The translations under genes and the position numbers were made by a program. The notes beneath the pieces are model-generated. The model was not told where the DNA came from. It was given only the letters and a program-made list of their open reading frames with translations, and made no database searches. From Nitrospira japonica (GTDB lineage: Bacteria > Nitrospirota > Nitrospiria > Nitrospirales > Nitrospiraceae): a stretch of 64,000 nucleotides of DNA. Within the stretch, counting starts at the first letter, position 1, and every line of letters begins with the position of its first letter. The stretch is taken from positions 1,118,876 to 1,182,875 of the forward strand of contig NZ_LT828648.1 in NCBI RefSeq assembly GCF_900169565.1, in the 5' to 3' direction. Of this stretch, positions 11,601 to 19,882 are shown one piece after another.

Positions 11601-13186
11601 CGATGAAATCGCTCAAAGATCTTCGACAACTCTTCGTCGGGAATCCCAACCCCCGTGTCGCGGACGTCCAGGACCGCGCCGGACCCGTCTTGCCGCAGCA
11701 CGACGGTGATGCTTCCTTGCAGCGTGAACTTGAAGGCGTTGGACAAGAGATTCAGGACGATCTTTTCCCACATTTCCCGGTCGATGTAGATCGGCTCGGA
11801 CAAGGTCGGGCAATCGACCGTCAGTCTGAGCTGCGCCCGTTCGACGGCGGACCGGAAGACCGCGGCGAGCTGGACGGTCAATGCCGCCAAATCGGTCGGC
11901 TCGTAGCGGGCAAGGGCCCGGCCCGCCTCGATGCGGGCGAAATCCAGCAGGGTATTGACCAGCTTGAGGAGGCGCCGGCTGTTTCGGTACGCGAGGCCGA
12001 GGCGATCCCGATGGATCGGAGCCAAGGGTGTGGTCTGGTCGTCCAGGCTGTCCCGCAAGGGTTCGATCATCAGCGTGAGCGGCGTGCGGAACTCATGGCT
12101 GACATTGCTGAAAAATGCGGTCTTGGTCCGGTCGAGCTCGGCCAAAGCCTCGGCGCGTCTCCGTTCTTCCTCGTAGGCCCGGGCAGAGGCAATGCCTGTG
12201 GCAATTTGTGTGGAGATCAATTCCAGGAAGCTTCGATATCCGTCGTCGAATTGGAGGCGGGGGCTGAGACCGGCCACGAAGAAGCCGGCCAGCTCGTGCG
12301 CGACGTTCGACCGAATGGGGACGACGACTGCTCCGGCTGATGGTTCCGTCCCCGGCCCCGGAACAGTCGGAAACCGGGAAGTCGACCCCGGAAGCAAGAG
12401 AAGAGTTTCGGTGGCCATGACTTCCGCCAAGGGCCAGGGGACCGTGTCATCGTGGCGCTTCAAAGAAATGGAGGATGGTGCGACGGGCCCGTCCGGAGCC
12501 GCGCCCGCAACACCGACGAGTCGGGCGCAGTCCCGCGGCGTATCGACGAGATAGAGCAACGCAAAAGGAATGTCTTGCGGATGTCCGGACAAGACGTGTG
12601 CCGCGATGGCGCAGGCCTCCTCAGGGGTCTTGGCATCCAGGGCTCCCATGCCGACGTCTTTGAGCACATTGAGCCGGCGCTCACCCACAACCTTGTCGGT
12701 GATCTCGTGGACGGTCGCCAGGACTCCACCGATGCCGTTCGGCACGGTGTCGTCCGGAACGGGGCTGTAGGCAATCGTGAAATGCGTCTCTTCGATGAAG
12801 CCACGGCGGTTAATTTCCAACATGAGGTCGTCATTCCACGTCGGAGGGCCGCCGTGAAACGGCGTATCGATCAACGGCTGAAGAATGTGCCAAATCTCGC
12901 TCCAGCAGTCGCGCACCGGTTGTCCGAGGGAGTTGGGGTGTTTCGCTCCGAGGATCGGCCGATACGCATCATTGTAGAGCGAGACGTAGTCGGGGCCCCA
13001 CCAGAGCAAGAGGGGAAATCGGTTGGCGAGGAGAAAGTTTACCATTGTGCGCAGCGTCGGCGACCAAGACTCGACGGCGCCGATCGGTGTCTTGGACCAG
13101 TCGAACGCTCGGACGCGACGGTCCATTTCGCCGTCGCCGTCAAAGGGGGCTTGGGAGCCGGTCTGGTGGTGAGAACGTTCACTCAT
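8690..13186 (-). CDS. Hybrid sensor protein with two different kinase cores and two receivers
   Basis: This protein has about 1498 residues and no membrane segment. Order: PAS-like domain (about 20-165), GAF (190-340), classical HisKA with His364 in SHEFRTPL plus HATPase_c (to about 590), receiver (Asp in ILSDVMMP near 692), PAS (770-885), GAF (900-1060), a second kinase of the NarL/HisKA_3 type with His1126 in ELHDHLAQ plus HATPase_c, and a C-terminal receiver (Asp in VMDVNMPG near 1423). Two autokinase cores of different families in one chain suggest an internal relay or two inputs. Both appear intact. The start is uncertain: ATG 13186 begins MSERSHHQ, but a frame open to 13246 adds 20 unlikely residues. 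Neither has a clear ribosome-binding site. Confidence 0.92.
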   Translation of the reverse strand: MSERSHHQTGSQAPFDGDGEMDRRVRAFDWSKTPIGAVESWSPTLRTMVNFLLANRFPLLLWWGPDYVSLYNDAYRPILGAKHPNSLGQPVRDCWSEIWHILQPLIDTPFHGGPPTWNDDLMLEINRRGFIEETHFTIAYSPVPDDTVPNGIGGVLATVHEITDKVVGERRLNVLKDVGMGALDAKTPEEACAIAAHVLSGHPQDIPFALLYLVDTPRDCARLVGVAGAAPDGPVAPSSISLKRHDDTVPWPLAEVMATETLLLLPGSTSRFPTVPGPGTEPSAGAVVVPIRSNVAHELAGFFVAGLSPRLQFDDGYRSFLELISTQIATGIASARAYEEERRRAEALAELDRTKTAFFSNVSHEFRTPLTLMIEPLRDSLDDQTTPLAPIHRDRLGLAYRNSRRLLKLVNTLLDFARIEAGRALARYEPTDLAALTVQLAAVFRSAVERAQLRLTVDCPTLSEPIYIDREMWEKIVLNLLSNAFKFTLQGSITVVLRQDGSGAVLDVRDTGVGIPDEELSKIFERFHRVQGAGGRTIEGSGIGLALVKQLVQLHGGSLTVTSILNEGSVFTVRIPFGTAHLPADQVGPVGSLESGGAKADLYWKEALRWLPDEQGDGQPTSEPEADPEPSFRFLHGASDQPRPRVLLADDNADMRTYLTRLLDPYFDVDAVTDGSAALAAARARPPDVILSDVMMPSLDGFGLVRALRAEPSTRAIPIILLSARAGEGSRIEGLARGADDYLIKPFSARELLARVESHYELARLRRDMQGELARSKLFLERMAAATPDILFVHDIQEGRNIYSNKRVDTILGYNSAEIRGMSGDVIDQIVHPDDLRTTREWFARFDGVEEGEALEHEHRIRHVDGSYRWLLSRATAFERGPDGRVKQIIGVATDITERKQAQEELLARSRQQRLLFELAEAVNHADALPQLYEQALDSIIQTLDADRASILLLENDGVIRFKAWRGLSEAYRRAVEGHSPWKADETDPRPITIGDIAAADLEPGLKATIVAEGIRALSFIPLMYGGRLLGKFMVYFDRPRIMDPNQLALAQAIGGTLATGIDRRTAETRLRESEDRLRSFATQLEQMVADRTDKLMQSQKRLRAMATELNFAEQRERKRMAMELHDHLAQMLVLCRLNLGQLRRSTKLDDKGAELVQQTQDVLSESLTYTRTLVADLAPPVLHEFGLVAALRWLADRMVRHSLQVDVRADGVGEVVLAEDQAVLLFQSVRELLINAAKHGQSGRALLSIERQPGSLCIEVGDDGKGFDPSTAFAVEVPTALSSKFGLYSIRERMTALGGRLDLVSQPGNGTKARLVLPLREKAEALSPASDGSVDSLPHVAPPLLMTQPEDLLRESRLARLMPRQKTMIRVLLVDDHAMVRQGLRSVLETYADVEVVGEARDGFEALACVDRLQPSVVVMDVNMPGMNGIDATRRIRASHPHTIVIGLSVNAGTENDQAMKQAGAAVLLTKEAAVDELYSAIQVHQTTGAAGHMRRI

Positions 13187-13276
13187 GATGAGATTGCCGT
13201 CCTCGCCGAAGCCGCACCCGGTCCCGCCCGATGCGCTCTTGACCATCAGGTGTGGGCTTGGATCGTTGCATGCACG

Positions 13277-15016
13277 TCACGACAGACGTTCGGGCTGGAC
13301 GAATCCTTCGGAGCGATCGGTGCGTCCTGCGGCGAGAATCACGTCATGCAGGTGCTCGGCCGCGGCGTCCTTGGAGACGAACATCGTCGCGCCGGCCGCC
13401 GTGATCGCATCCCGCGTGTGCGGCTGGTTATCGATGGACAGGGCGATGACCGGAGTCTCCGGCCACTCCTGCTTGATCCGCTTGGTCGCCTCGATGCCGT
13501 CCATCCAGGGCATGTTGATGTCCATCAGCACGAGATCGGGAGCCAGCTCCGCCACTTTTTCCACGGCCTCGCGCCCGTCTCCCGCCTCACCGACGACCGT
13601 AAGATCGGGAAAGCCTTCCAAAATGACCTTGAGGCCCCGGCGCACCATGACATGGTCATCGACCAGCAGCACGCGAATGCGGGGAATATCGGTATCCGGC
13701 GGTGTGTCGGATACAAGGGGTGCGGCATCCGCGGGCTGCAGATCGGCGTCGACCCGCTTGGCTTCCGGGGCGGGGAGCAACGGCAGACTGAGCGTGGCGG
13801 TGGTCCCCACGCCCGGTGCGCTCGTGACGTTGAACCATCCGCCCATTGCCTGCATGCGTTCCCGCACACTGAACAGGCCGAAGTGCGAGCCGGCCGGCTT
13901 GGACTCGGGAGCGGCGGGATTGAATCCGCGGCCCTGATCCTGCACTTCGAGACGGAGGCGGCCAGAGTCCTCGACCTCCAACGTCACCGTGGCGCAGTCG
14001 GTGGCGGCATGCTTGGCGACGTTGAGCAGCAGCTCCCGCACGGATTGAAAGAGCAGGACCGACTGATCGTCGGGCAACGCGACCTTCTCCGTTCCGAGCC
14101 GCACGTCCACCTTCAGGCCGTGCAGCGGCATTTCGCTTGCGAGCCACGTCAGCGCCGCCGGAAGTCCGAGTTCGTCGAGCACGGGCGGGCTCAATTTCGC
14201 CATCAACGACCTGGTGTACTCGGCGGCTTTCTTGAATAGATCGTCGATTTCCGTCACGTGCGGCTCGATCCGGCCTCCCTGAGACAGTTTCGAGCGGAGC
14301 TGCGCGACCTTCATCCGTCCCAACGCCAGCATTTGTGCGAGATAGTCGTGCAGTTCAGCGGCCAGGCGTTTGCGCTCGCGCTGTTCCGCCAGCGTCAATT
14401 CGGAAGCCAGTGCCTGGAGCCGGTTGTGCGAGGCGATGATGTCCCGCGTCCGCTCCTCGACCCGCTGCTCCAGTTCGCTGTTCAGCCGCAGCAACGCCTC
14501 TTCCGCGCGTTTGCGCTGCTCGAGTTCCTGCTCGAGGGAATGGTTGGCCACCCGCAGTTCGGCCGTCCGCGCGGCGATCCGGAGCGCCAGTTCTTCATTC
14601 AGGGTCACGATGGACTGCCGGGCGGCCGCGTGCTCCTCCCGCAGCCGGCGCTGCTCGAGCGCGTGGCGTACCGACTCGCCCAGGCGGCCCAACCGGTCCT
14701 TCAACAGATAGTCCGCGGCGCCGGCCCGCATCAGGGCCACGGCGTCCTCGTCACCGATCGCATGCGAGACGATGATGAAAGGAATGCCTGCCCCGTGCTC
14801 CTGTGTGAGCCTCAAGGCTTCCGCCGAGCTGAATTGCGGCAGGTTGTGGTCGTAAATGATGAGGTCGGGCCGATGCTCGACGAGGCCTTGCAGAAAGGCG
14901 TCCCGGCCGGTCACCGGCAGACAACAGGGTTCATAGCCGCTCTTCTTGAGTTCACGGACGACCAATTCGATGTCGGCCGCGTCATCCTCGACGATCAGCA
15001 AATTCAATGGTGCCAT
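13277..15016 (-). CDS. REC-HisKA_3 kinase-REC protein
   Basis: This 579-residue cytosolic protein has an N-terminal receiver (about 1-125, LLIVEDDAAD, acceptor Asp in IIYDHNLP, Lys in YLLKDRL), a long coiled coil (125-210), a HisKA_3/HATPase_c kinase with His223 in ELHDYLAQ, and a C-terminal receiver (about 450-570, VLMDINMPW). The last receiver resembles those of NarL-type regulators but lacks their helix-turn-helix. The kinase half is clearly related to the second kinase of the next gene downstream. GGAGC lies just before the ATG. The gap to the upstream receiver gene is only 24 bp, so the two are probably cotranscribed. Confidence 0.93.
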   Translation of the reverse strand: MAPLNLLIVEDDAADIELVVRELKKSGYEPCCLPVTGRDAFLQGLVEHRPDLIIYDHNLPQFSSAEALRLTQEHGAGIPFIIVSHAIGDEDAVALMRAGAADYLLKDRLGRLGESVRHALEQRRLREEHAAARQSIVTLNEELALRIAARTAELRVANHSLEQELEQRKRAEEALLRLNSELEQRVEERTRDIIASHNRLQALASELTLAEQRERKRLAAELHDYLAQMLALGRMKVAQLRSKLSQGGRIEPHVTEIDDLFKKAAEYTRSLMAKLSPPVLDELGLPAALTWLASEMPLHGLKVDVRLGTEKVALPDDQSVLLFQSVRELLLNVAKHAATDCATVTLEVEDSGRLRLEVQDQGRGFNPAAPESKPAGSHFGLFSVRERMQAMGGWFNVTSAPGVGTTATLSLPLLPAPEAKRVDADLQPADAAPLVSDTPPDTDIPRIRVLLVDDHVMVRRGLKVILEGFPDLTVVGEAGDGREAVEKVAELAPDLVLMDINMPWMDGIEATKRIKQEWPETPVIALSIDNQPHTRDAITAAGATMFVSKDAAAEHLHDVILAAGRTDRSEGFVQPERLS

Positions 15017-15040
15017 GGCCCGCGCTCCTATCGCCTAGGG

Positions 15041-15502
15041 TTATTGCGATTGATGCTGCCCCGGTAATTCGGCCGGGATCTGATTCAGGAGGATCCAATA
15101 CATGCCCAACTGCCGGACCGCGTCGCTGAATTGCGGAAAGTCGACGGGCTTGACCACGTAGCTGTTCACGCCCAGGTTGTAACTGCGAATCAGATCCTGT
15201 TCTTCCCTCGAAGAGGTCAGAACCACGACGGGGATGTTTTTCGTGCGCGGATCGGCCTTGCACCGCTGGAGAATCTCGAGGCCGTCGACTTTCGGCAGCT
15301 TGAGGTCGAGCAGGATCAGCCGCGTTTGATGACAGGTGCTGTGCTCGCTGTATCGCCCCGTGCTGAACAGGCATTCCAGCGCCTCTTCGCCGTCCCGCAC
15401 GACGTGGATTTTGTTCGTGAGGTTGTTTTTGCGGAATGCGCGCAAGGTGATCTCGACGTCCTCGGGATTGTCTTCGATTAACAGAATCTCCACATCGTTC
15501 AT
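15041..15502 (-). CDS. Single-domain response regulator, Rcp1-like
   Basis: This 153-residue protein is one receiver domain: acidic pocket in LLIEDNPED, acceptor Asp in LLDLKLPKVDG, Ser/Thr in VLTSSREEQD, Lys in YVVKPVDF. It closely fits the Rcp1 class, which pairs with phytochrome-type and PAS-type kinases. Its start codon overlaps the stop of the CHASE3 kinase as ATGA, so that kinase is the likely partner. It has no output domain and probably passes phosphate onward or acts by protein contact. Confidence 0.94.
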   Translation of the reverse strand: MNDVEILLIEDNPEDVEITLRAFRKNNLTNKIHVVRDGEEALECLFSTGRYSEHSTCHQTRLILLDLKLPKVDGLEILQRCKADPRTKNIPVVVLTSSREEQDLIRSYNLGVNSYVVKPVDFPQFSDAVRQLGMYWILLNQIPAELPGQHQSQ

Positions 15503-18500
15503 GGTCTCAACGCCTTTCGCAGAGAGAAATAAAATGTCGCGCCGCCCTCCACTTTGCCTTCGGCCCAGACGCGGCCGCCGTGCCGATACACGATGCGGTG
15601 GACGATGGCCAGCCCGACTCCCGTGCCGTCGAAATCCTCCTTCAAATGCAAGCGTTGGAAGACCCCGAAGAGTTTGTGCACATACTTCATGTCGAACCCG
15701 ACCCCGTCGTCCTTCACATAGTACACGACGGCGTCGGACTGCTGGTCGTCCGGAAGCCAGCCGACCGTCACGTGGGCGGTGTCCCGGGTCTTGGTGTACT
15801 TGAACGCGTTCGACAGGAGGTTGGTCCAGACCAGCTTGAGGAGCCGCCAGTCTCCATGACAGGGCGGCAGATCCGCGATCATCAGCTCGATGGTCCTGTC
15901 TTGATGGAGGACGCGCTGCTCCTCCGCCACGTCGCGCGCCAAGTCGGCCATGGCGACCGGACGGAAATCCATGCCGAGACGGCCGAGACGCGAAAATTCC
16001 AACAGGTCATCGATCAATTCGCCGGCCCGTCCGGCGGCCTGCCGGACAATCCGCATGCAGCGCAGCGCTTCCGCGTCCAGCTGCGAGCTGTGGTCTTCTT
16101 CCAGAATGCGGATGAAGGCATCGATCGTGCGGAGCGGCGCCCGCAAGTCGTGCGAGACGGAGTACGAGAAGCTTTCCAGCTCCTTGTTGGCCTCGGCCAG
16201 GGCGGCCTTCTGTCTCGTGAGCGCTTCATTGGAGACGGTCAGAGCCAGGTCCCGTTCCTGCAACGCCTCCTCGGCGCGCTTCTTCTCGGTGATGTCCCGC
16301 GCAATCGAAGAGGCTCCGACCACGGTGCCATGGATGTCGACGATGGGAGAGACGGCCAATGAGATATCCAACATGGTGCCGTCTTTGCGGACCCGGACGG
16401 TGTCGTAATGGCTGACCGGTTCGCCACGGCCGATCTGCGTGAGAATCGTGTCCTCCTCGTCGTGGCGGTCGGAAGGAATGAGCCGATAGATCGATTCGCC
16501 GAGCATTTCGCCGGAGGTGTAGCCGAACAGTTTCTCCGCTCCGCCGTTCCAGCTGGTCACGATGCTGCGCAGATCCTTGCTGATGATGGCGTCGTCGGAG
16601 GACGTCACGATGGCCGCCAACTGGCCGATGGCATGGCCGGCGCGTTTGCTTTCGGTGACGTCCACGAGCATGTTCACGGCTCCGATGACCGCGCCCCCGG
16701 CGTCCCGGATCGGTTCCGGGTGCGGGAGGACGTGCCGCTTCGTCCCGTCCGGCCGTTCAATGACGATCTCCCGGCCTCGGATCGCGCGGCCTTCGCGCAA
16801 GCTGACCGCCATGGGGCATTCATCCGGCGAAAGCGCTTGGCCGTCCGGTTGGTACATCTTCCAGGACCCGCACCACAAGTCTTTGCCGACCTCCGGTTCC
16901 CGGCCCCAGAGCTCCACGGCCGCCTGATTGTAGAGGGTGATGCGGCCCCGCTCATCGCACGTGTAGACGGCCGCCGGCAGGGCCTGAATGAGATCGCGAT
17001 AGCGTGCCTCGCTGTGCCGCAACGCCTGTTCCTGCCAGAGTCGCTCGGTCACGTCGCGCAGGATGATCGTGTAGAACTTGCCGGCCGCGGTTTGCAACTG
17101 TGAAAAAGACGCTTCGACGGGGAACTCCTCGCCGTCGACGCGACGCCCATGGACGGTGCCGTGGGCACCCTTGCGCCGTTCCGAGGTGGCGCCCTTGGCG
17201 AACGCCTTGAGTTCCCGGGCTTGGAGCGCCTGGAAACTTTGGGGCAAAAATCGATCGATCGGCTGCCCCAAGGCGACGTCGGCTGAACAGGCGAACATGG
17301 CCTCGGCCGCATTGTTGAAGTCCGTGATCCGCTGCTGGGCGTCGATCGTGACGATCGCATCCATGGCCGACGTGATGATGCCGCTCAACCGCTGCTCATT
17401 GTCCCGCAAGGCATCCTGCGCGTGTTTCAAATCGGTGATGTCGACGCAGGAGCCGACGTAACCGAGGAAGGTGCCGTGCTCATCGAAACGCGGCACTCCT
17501 CTATCAAGGATCCACCGGTAGACGCCGTCAACCCGCCGGAGGCGGAACTCGGTTTCGAAGGGCTCCCGCCGGTCGAACGCCTCGGTCTGCAGATGGAAAC
17601 ATCGCGCTTCGTCGTCGGGGTGGGCGCCGATGGTCCAGCCCATGCCGGTTTCCTCTTCCAACGTGCGGCCGGTGAAATCCAGCCATCCCTTGTTGAAATA
17701 GGTGCGGTGCCGGTCGAGGTCCGATACCCAGATCAGCACCGGGGAGGCGTCCGCCATCAGGCGGAATCGGGCTTCGCTCTCTCGCAGGGCCTGCTCCACG
17801 CGTTTTTGGTCGGTCACGTCACGGGTGAAGCAACGGGTATGGATGAACTGCCCGTCCTGGAACCGCACGTTGGAATTGATCAGCACGTCACGGATCGATC
17901 CGTTTTTGCATCGGAGCCTCGCGGGGTACTCCCGCAGGGTTTCTCCGCAGGTGAGCCTGGAAAGGATGTCGTCGATGACGGGCTGATCGACGTGGAAGCC
18001 GGCGATGTGCCGGCCGACGTATTCGTCCCTGTCATAGCCCAGCAGGTCGAGTTCGGCTTGGTTGACACGGAGAACCGTCCCGTCCGAGCCGACCCAATGG
18101 ATGCCGAGACTGGCGTTCTCAAAAAATTCCGCCAACTCGCCTTCGCTGGCGCGCAAGGCCTCGTCGGTCTGCTTGCGCTCGGTGACGTCGATGTTGACGC
18201 CGGTGAGCCGCAAGGGACGGTCGTCCTCATCGCGGAACACCTGCCAGCGTCCGGACATCCAACGCACCGCTCCGTCGGGACGCACGATACGGAATTCGCA
18301 CCGCACGACCGCGTGGTTGTCCAGCGATTCGTGCACCTGGCGCAGGGCTTCCCCCCGATCGGCCGGATGGAGAAACTGCGACCAGCCTTCGAACGTGCCG
18401 ATGAAACCGCCGGGTTGAAGGCCATAGAGGGCCTCGAGTTCCGGGGTCCAGGTATTGACGCCGGTGCGGATGTTCCAGTCGAACGTGCCGATGCCGCCGG

Positions 18501-19569
18501 CTTGCTGGGAGAGGCGCAGGCGCTCCTCGCTCACCCGGAGCGCTTCCTCGACGGCTTTACGTTCGGAGATGTCGCTGTTGACCTCGAGGATCGCCGTGGG
18601 TCTGCCGTTCTGGTCCCGTCGCAGCAGCCATTGACTGTCGATGACGAGCAGTCGTCCGTCCTTGGTTTGGTGCTTCAGCTCCCCGTTCCATTTTCCGTCG
18701 CGGAACAATGCGGTGCGAATCCGCTCAAGCGGTTCCGCAAAACGCGTTCGCAGCAATTCATGGGAGATCCGCCCGATCGCCTCCGATGCGTCGAACCCGT
18801 ACAGCCGGCTTGCTCCGTCGTTCCATTGAACGATCCGGTCGTCCGTATCGCGGATCAGTACGGTGGCCAGGTTCAAAATATGCGCCTGTTCCTGCAGCAT
18901 GGCCGCTTGCCGATGCTTCAATCCGATCGCGTCCTCATAGACGGCCGAAATGCGTGTGATGCGCCGATGTACGACCCAGGCGATGAGCAGGCCGATTCCC
19001 AACAACGCGGACAGGGTCATGCCCCTGAACAGACGGGCGCTCTCGGCCGCCTCGACGCTGCGGGCGTCGCGCAAGGATTGCTCGGTGGTGAGGAGGTCGT
19101 TGACGTGCTTCCGCATGGCGTCGAACAGTCTCTTCCCTTCGACGCTGAGCGCGGAATTATGTTGCCTCTCCGTCGAGGGCTCCGAGGCCATCGTGCGCTC
19201 GGCATAGCGACGCCAATCTGCTACCCCGTGTCGCAGGGCTTCGAGCGTGGCCGTTTGAGCGGGATTGTCGTGGACGAGGGACTGAACCAGACTCAACACC
19301 GGATCCAGATCTCGGGACCCGACGCGGTATGGCTCGAGGAATAGACGCTCGCCGGTGAGCAGATAGCCTCGCACACCTGTTTCCATGTCGACCAGCAGAC
19401 CCATCGCCCGGTCCGTTTCGCTGATCACACGATCACTGTGGGCGACCTGACTGTTGGCCTCGGTCATCCGGGCCAATTGCCACATCAGCATGCCGGCGAC
19501 GAGAGCCAGCGCAATCACCGGAAGGGTGACGATACCCCATAGCCCTGCCCGGATGCGTTCTTGGTTCAT
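15499..19569 (-). CDS. Membrane-bound CHASE3 sensor kinase with seven PAS domains
   Basis: This 1356-residue protein has a first membrane helix at about 10-30, a periplasmic CHASE3-type helical domain at about 35-175 (GYLLTGERLFLEPY signature), and a second membrane helix at about 178-198. Seven PAS/PAC units follow to about residue 1090, each ending in a (D/N)(I/V)(T/S)E-K-type linker. The kinase core has His1140 in SHDLRAPL, N box [11 protein letters not shown] box DDGVGFD and GTGVGLAIV. The kinase core is of the bacteriophytochrome/Cph1 type. The signal is unknown; several PAS units could bind haem or flavin, but no ligand Cys is obvious. The ribosome-binding site is weak. A palindrome (site B) and a candidate leader ORF lie upstream. 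Confidence 0.94.
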   Translation of the reverse strand: MNQERIRAGLWGIVTLPVIALALVAGMLMWQLARMTEANSQVAHSDRVISETDRAMGLLVDMETGVRGYLLTGERLFLEPYRVGSRDLDPVLSLVQSLVHDNPAQTATLEALRHGVADWRRYAERTMASEPSTERQHNSALSVEGKRLFDAMRKHVNDLLTTEQSLRDARSVEAAESARLFRGMTLSALLGIGLLIAWVVHRRITRISAVYEDAIGLKHRQAAMLQEQAHILNLATVLIRDTDDRIVQWNDGASRLYGFDASEAIGRISHELLRTRFAEPLERIRTALFRDGKWNGELKHQTKDGRLLVIDSQWLLRRDQNGRPTAILEVNSDISERKAVEEALRVSEERLRLSQQAGGIGTFDWNIRTGVNTWTPELEALYGLQPGGFIGTFEGWSQFLHPADRGEALRQVHESLDNHAVVRCEFRIVRPDGAVRWMSGRWQVFRDEDDRPLRLTGVNIDVTERKQTDEALRASEGELAEFFENASLGIHWVGSDGTVLRVNQAELDLLGYDRDEYVGRHIAGFHVDQPVIDDILSRLTCGETLREYPARLRCKNGSIRDVLINSNVRFQDGQFIHTRCFTRDVTDQKRVEQALRESEARFRLMADASPVLIWVSDLDRHRTYFNKGWLDFTGRTLEEETGMGWTIGAHPDDEARCFHLQTEAFDRREPFETEFRLRRVDGVYRWILDRGVPRFDEHGTFLGYVGSCVDITDLKHAQDALRDNEQRLSGIITSAMDAIVTIDAQQRITDFNNAAEAMFACSADVALGQPIDRFLPQSFQALQARELKAFAKGATSERRKGAHGTVHGRRVDGEEFPVEASFSQLQTAAGKFYTIILRDVTERLWQEQALRHSEARYRDLIQALPAAVYTCDERGRITLYNQAAVELWGREPEVGKDLWCGSWKMYQPDGQALSPDECPMAVSLREGRAIRGREIVIERPDGTKRHVLPHPEPIRDAGGAVIGAVNMLVDVTESKRAGHAIGQLAAIVTSSDDAIISKDLRSIVTSWNGGAEKLFGYTSGEMLGESIYRLIPSDRHDEEDTILTQIGRGEPVSHYDTVRVRKDGTMLDISLAVSPIVDIHGTVVGASSIARDITEKKRAEEALQERDLALTVSNEALTRQKAALAEANKELESFSYSVSHDLRAPLRTIDAFIRILEEDHSSQLDAEALRCMRIVRQAAGRAGELIDDLLEFSRLGRLGMDFRPVAMADLARDVAEEQRVLHQDRTIELMIADLPPCHGDWRLLKLVWTNLLSNAFKYTKTRDTAHVTVGWLPDDQQSDAVVYYVKDDGVGFDMKYVHKLFGVFQRLHLKEDFDGTGVGLAIVHRIVYRHGGRVWAEGKVEGGATFYFSLRKALRP

Positions 19570-19588
19570 CCCGTTACATCTCTATTCG

Positions 19589-19717
19589 TCATCGTCCGTT
19601 GGAAGACGGTACAGAAGGTGGAGAACCGAGGACGGAAGCAGGAAGAGTTGAGTGCAGGGCGATGCGTCGCGGGGACATTCGTGCTGATGAAGGCCGATGC
19701 GATGCGGAACCATTCAT
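19589..19717 (-). CDS. Candidate 42-residue leader ORF
   Basis: ATG at 19717 is preceded by TTGGAGGACCCC, a strong ribosome-binding site at ideal spacing, and opens a 42-codon frame ending in TGA at 19589, 20 bp before the CHASE3 kinase start. The peptide begins MNGSASHRPS and is rich in Ser, Pro and Arg, with no recognisable domain. It may be a real leader peptide or a chance frame. The main support is position: site B lies 102 bp upstream of this ATG, the same spacing seen for other copies of that palindrome. The rest of the 313-bp gap (19570-19882) shows nothing else. Confidence 0.3.
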   Translation of the reverse strand: MNGSASHRPSSARMSPRRIALHSTLPASVLGSPPSVPSSNGR

Positions 19718-19818
19718 GGGGTCCTCCAACGCGGCGAAGCCGGAACTTCAGTATGCGCGCCCATTCTGAGGGATTGCCAGTGGCAGGGAGAGTCTAGATG
19801 ATCGTGCGGCATTGACCA

Positions 19819-19834
19819 CTGGGGAGACCCCTAG
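19819..19834. promoter_or_regulatory. Palindromic operator candidate (site B)
   Basis: CTGGGG-AGA-CCCCTAG, an imperfect palindrome matching site A except for one arm base and spacer length. It is 250 bp upstream of the CHASE3 kinase start and 102 bp upstream of the candidate leader ORF. Confidence 0.6.
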
Positions 19835-19882
19835 AGATAGGAATTCCGCTAGAAGAATGAATGGGTTGTGGAGGCGAGCAGG

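Noticed and set aside
12452-14239. Plus-strand 595-codon frame
   Set aside because: It covers the ends of two well-defined kinase genes on the other strand and has no recognisable domain.
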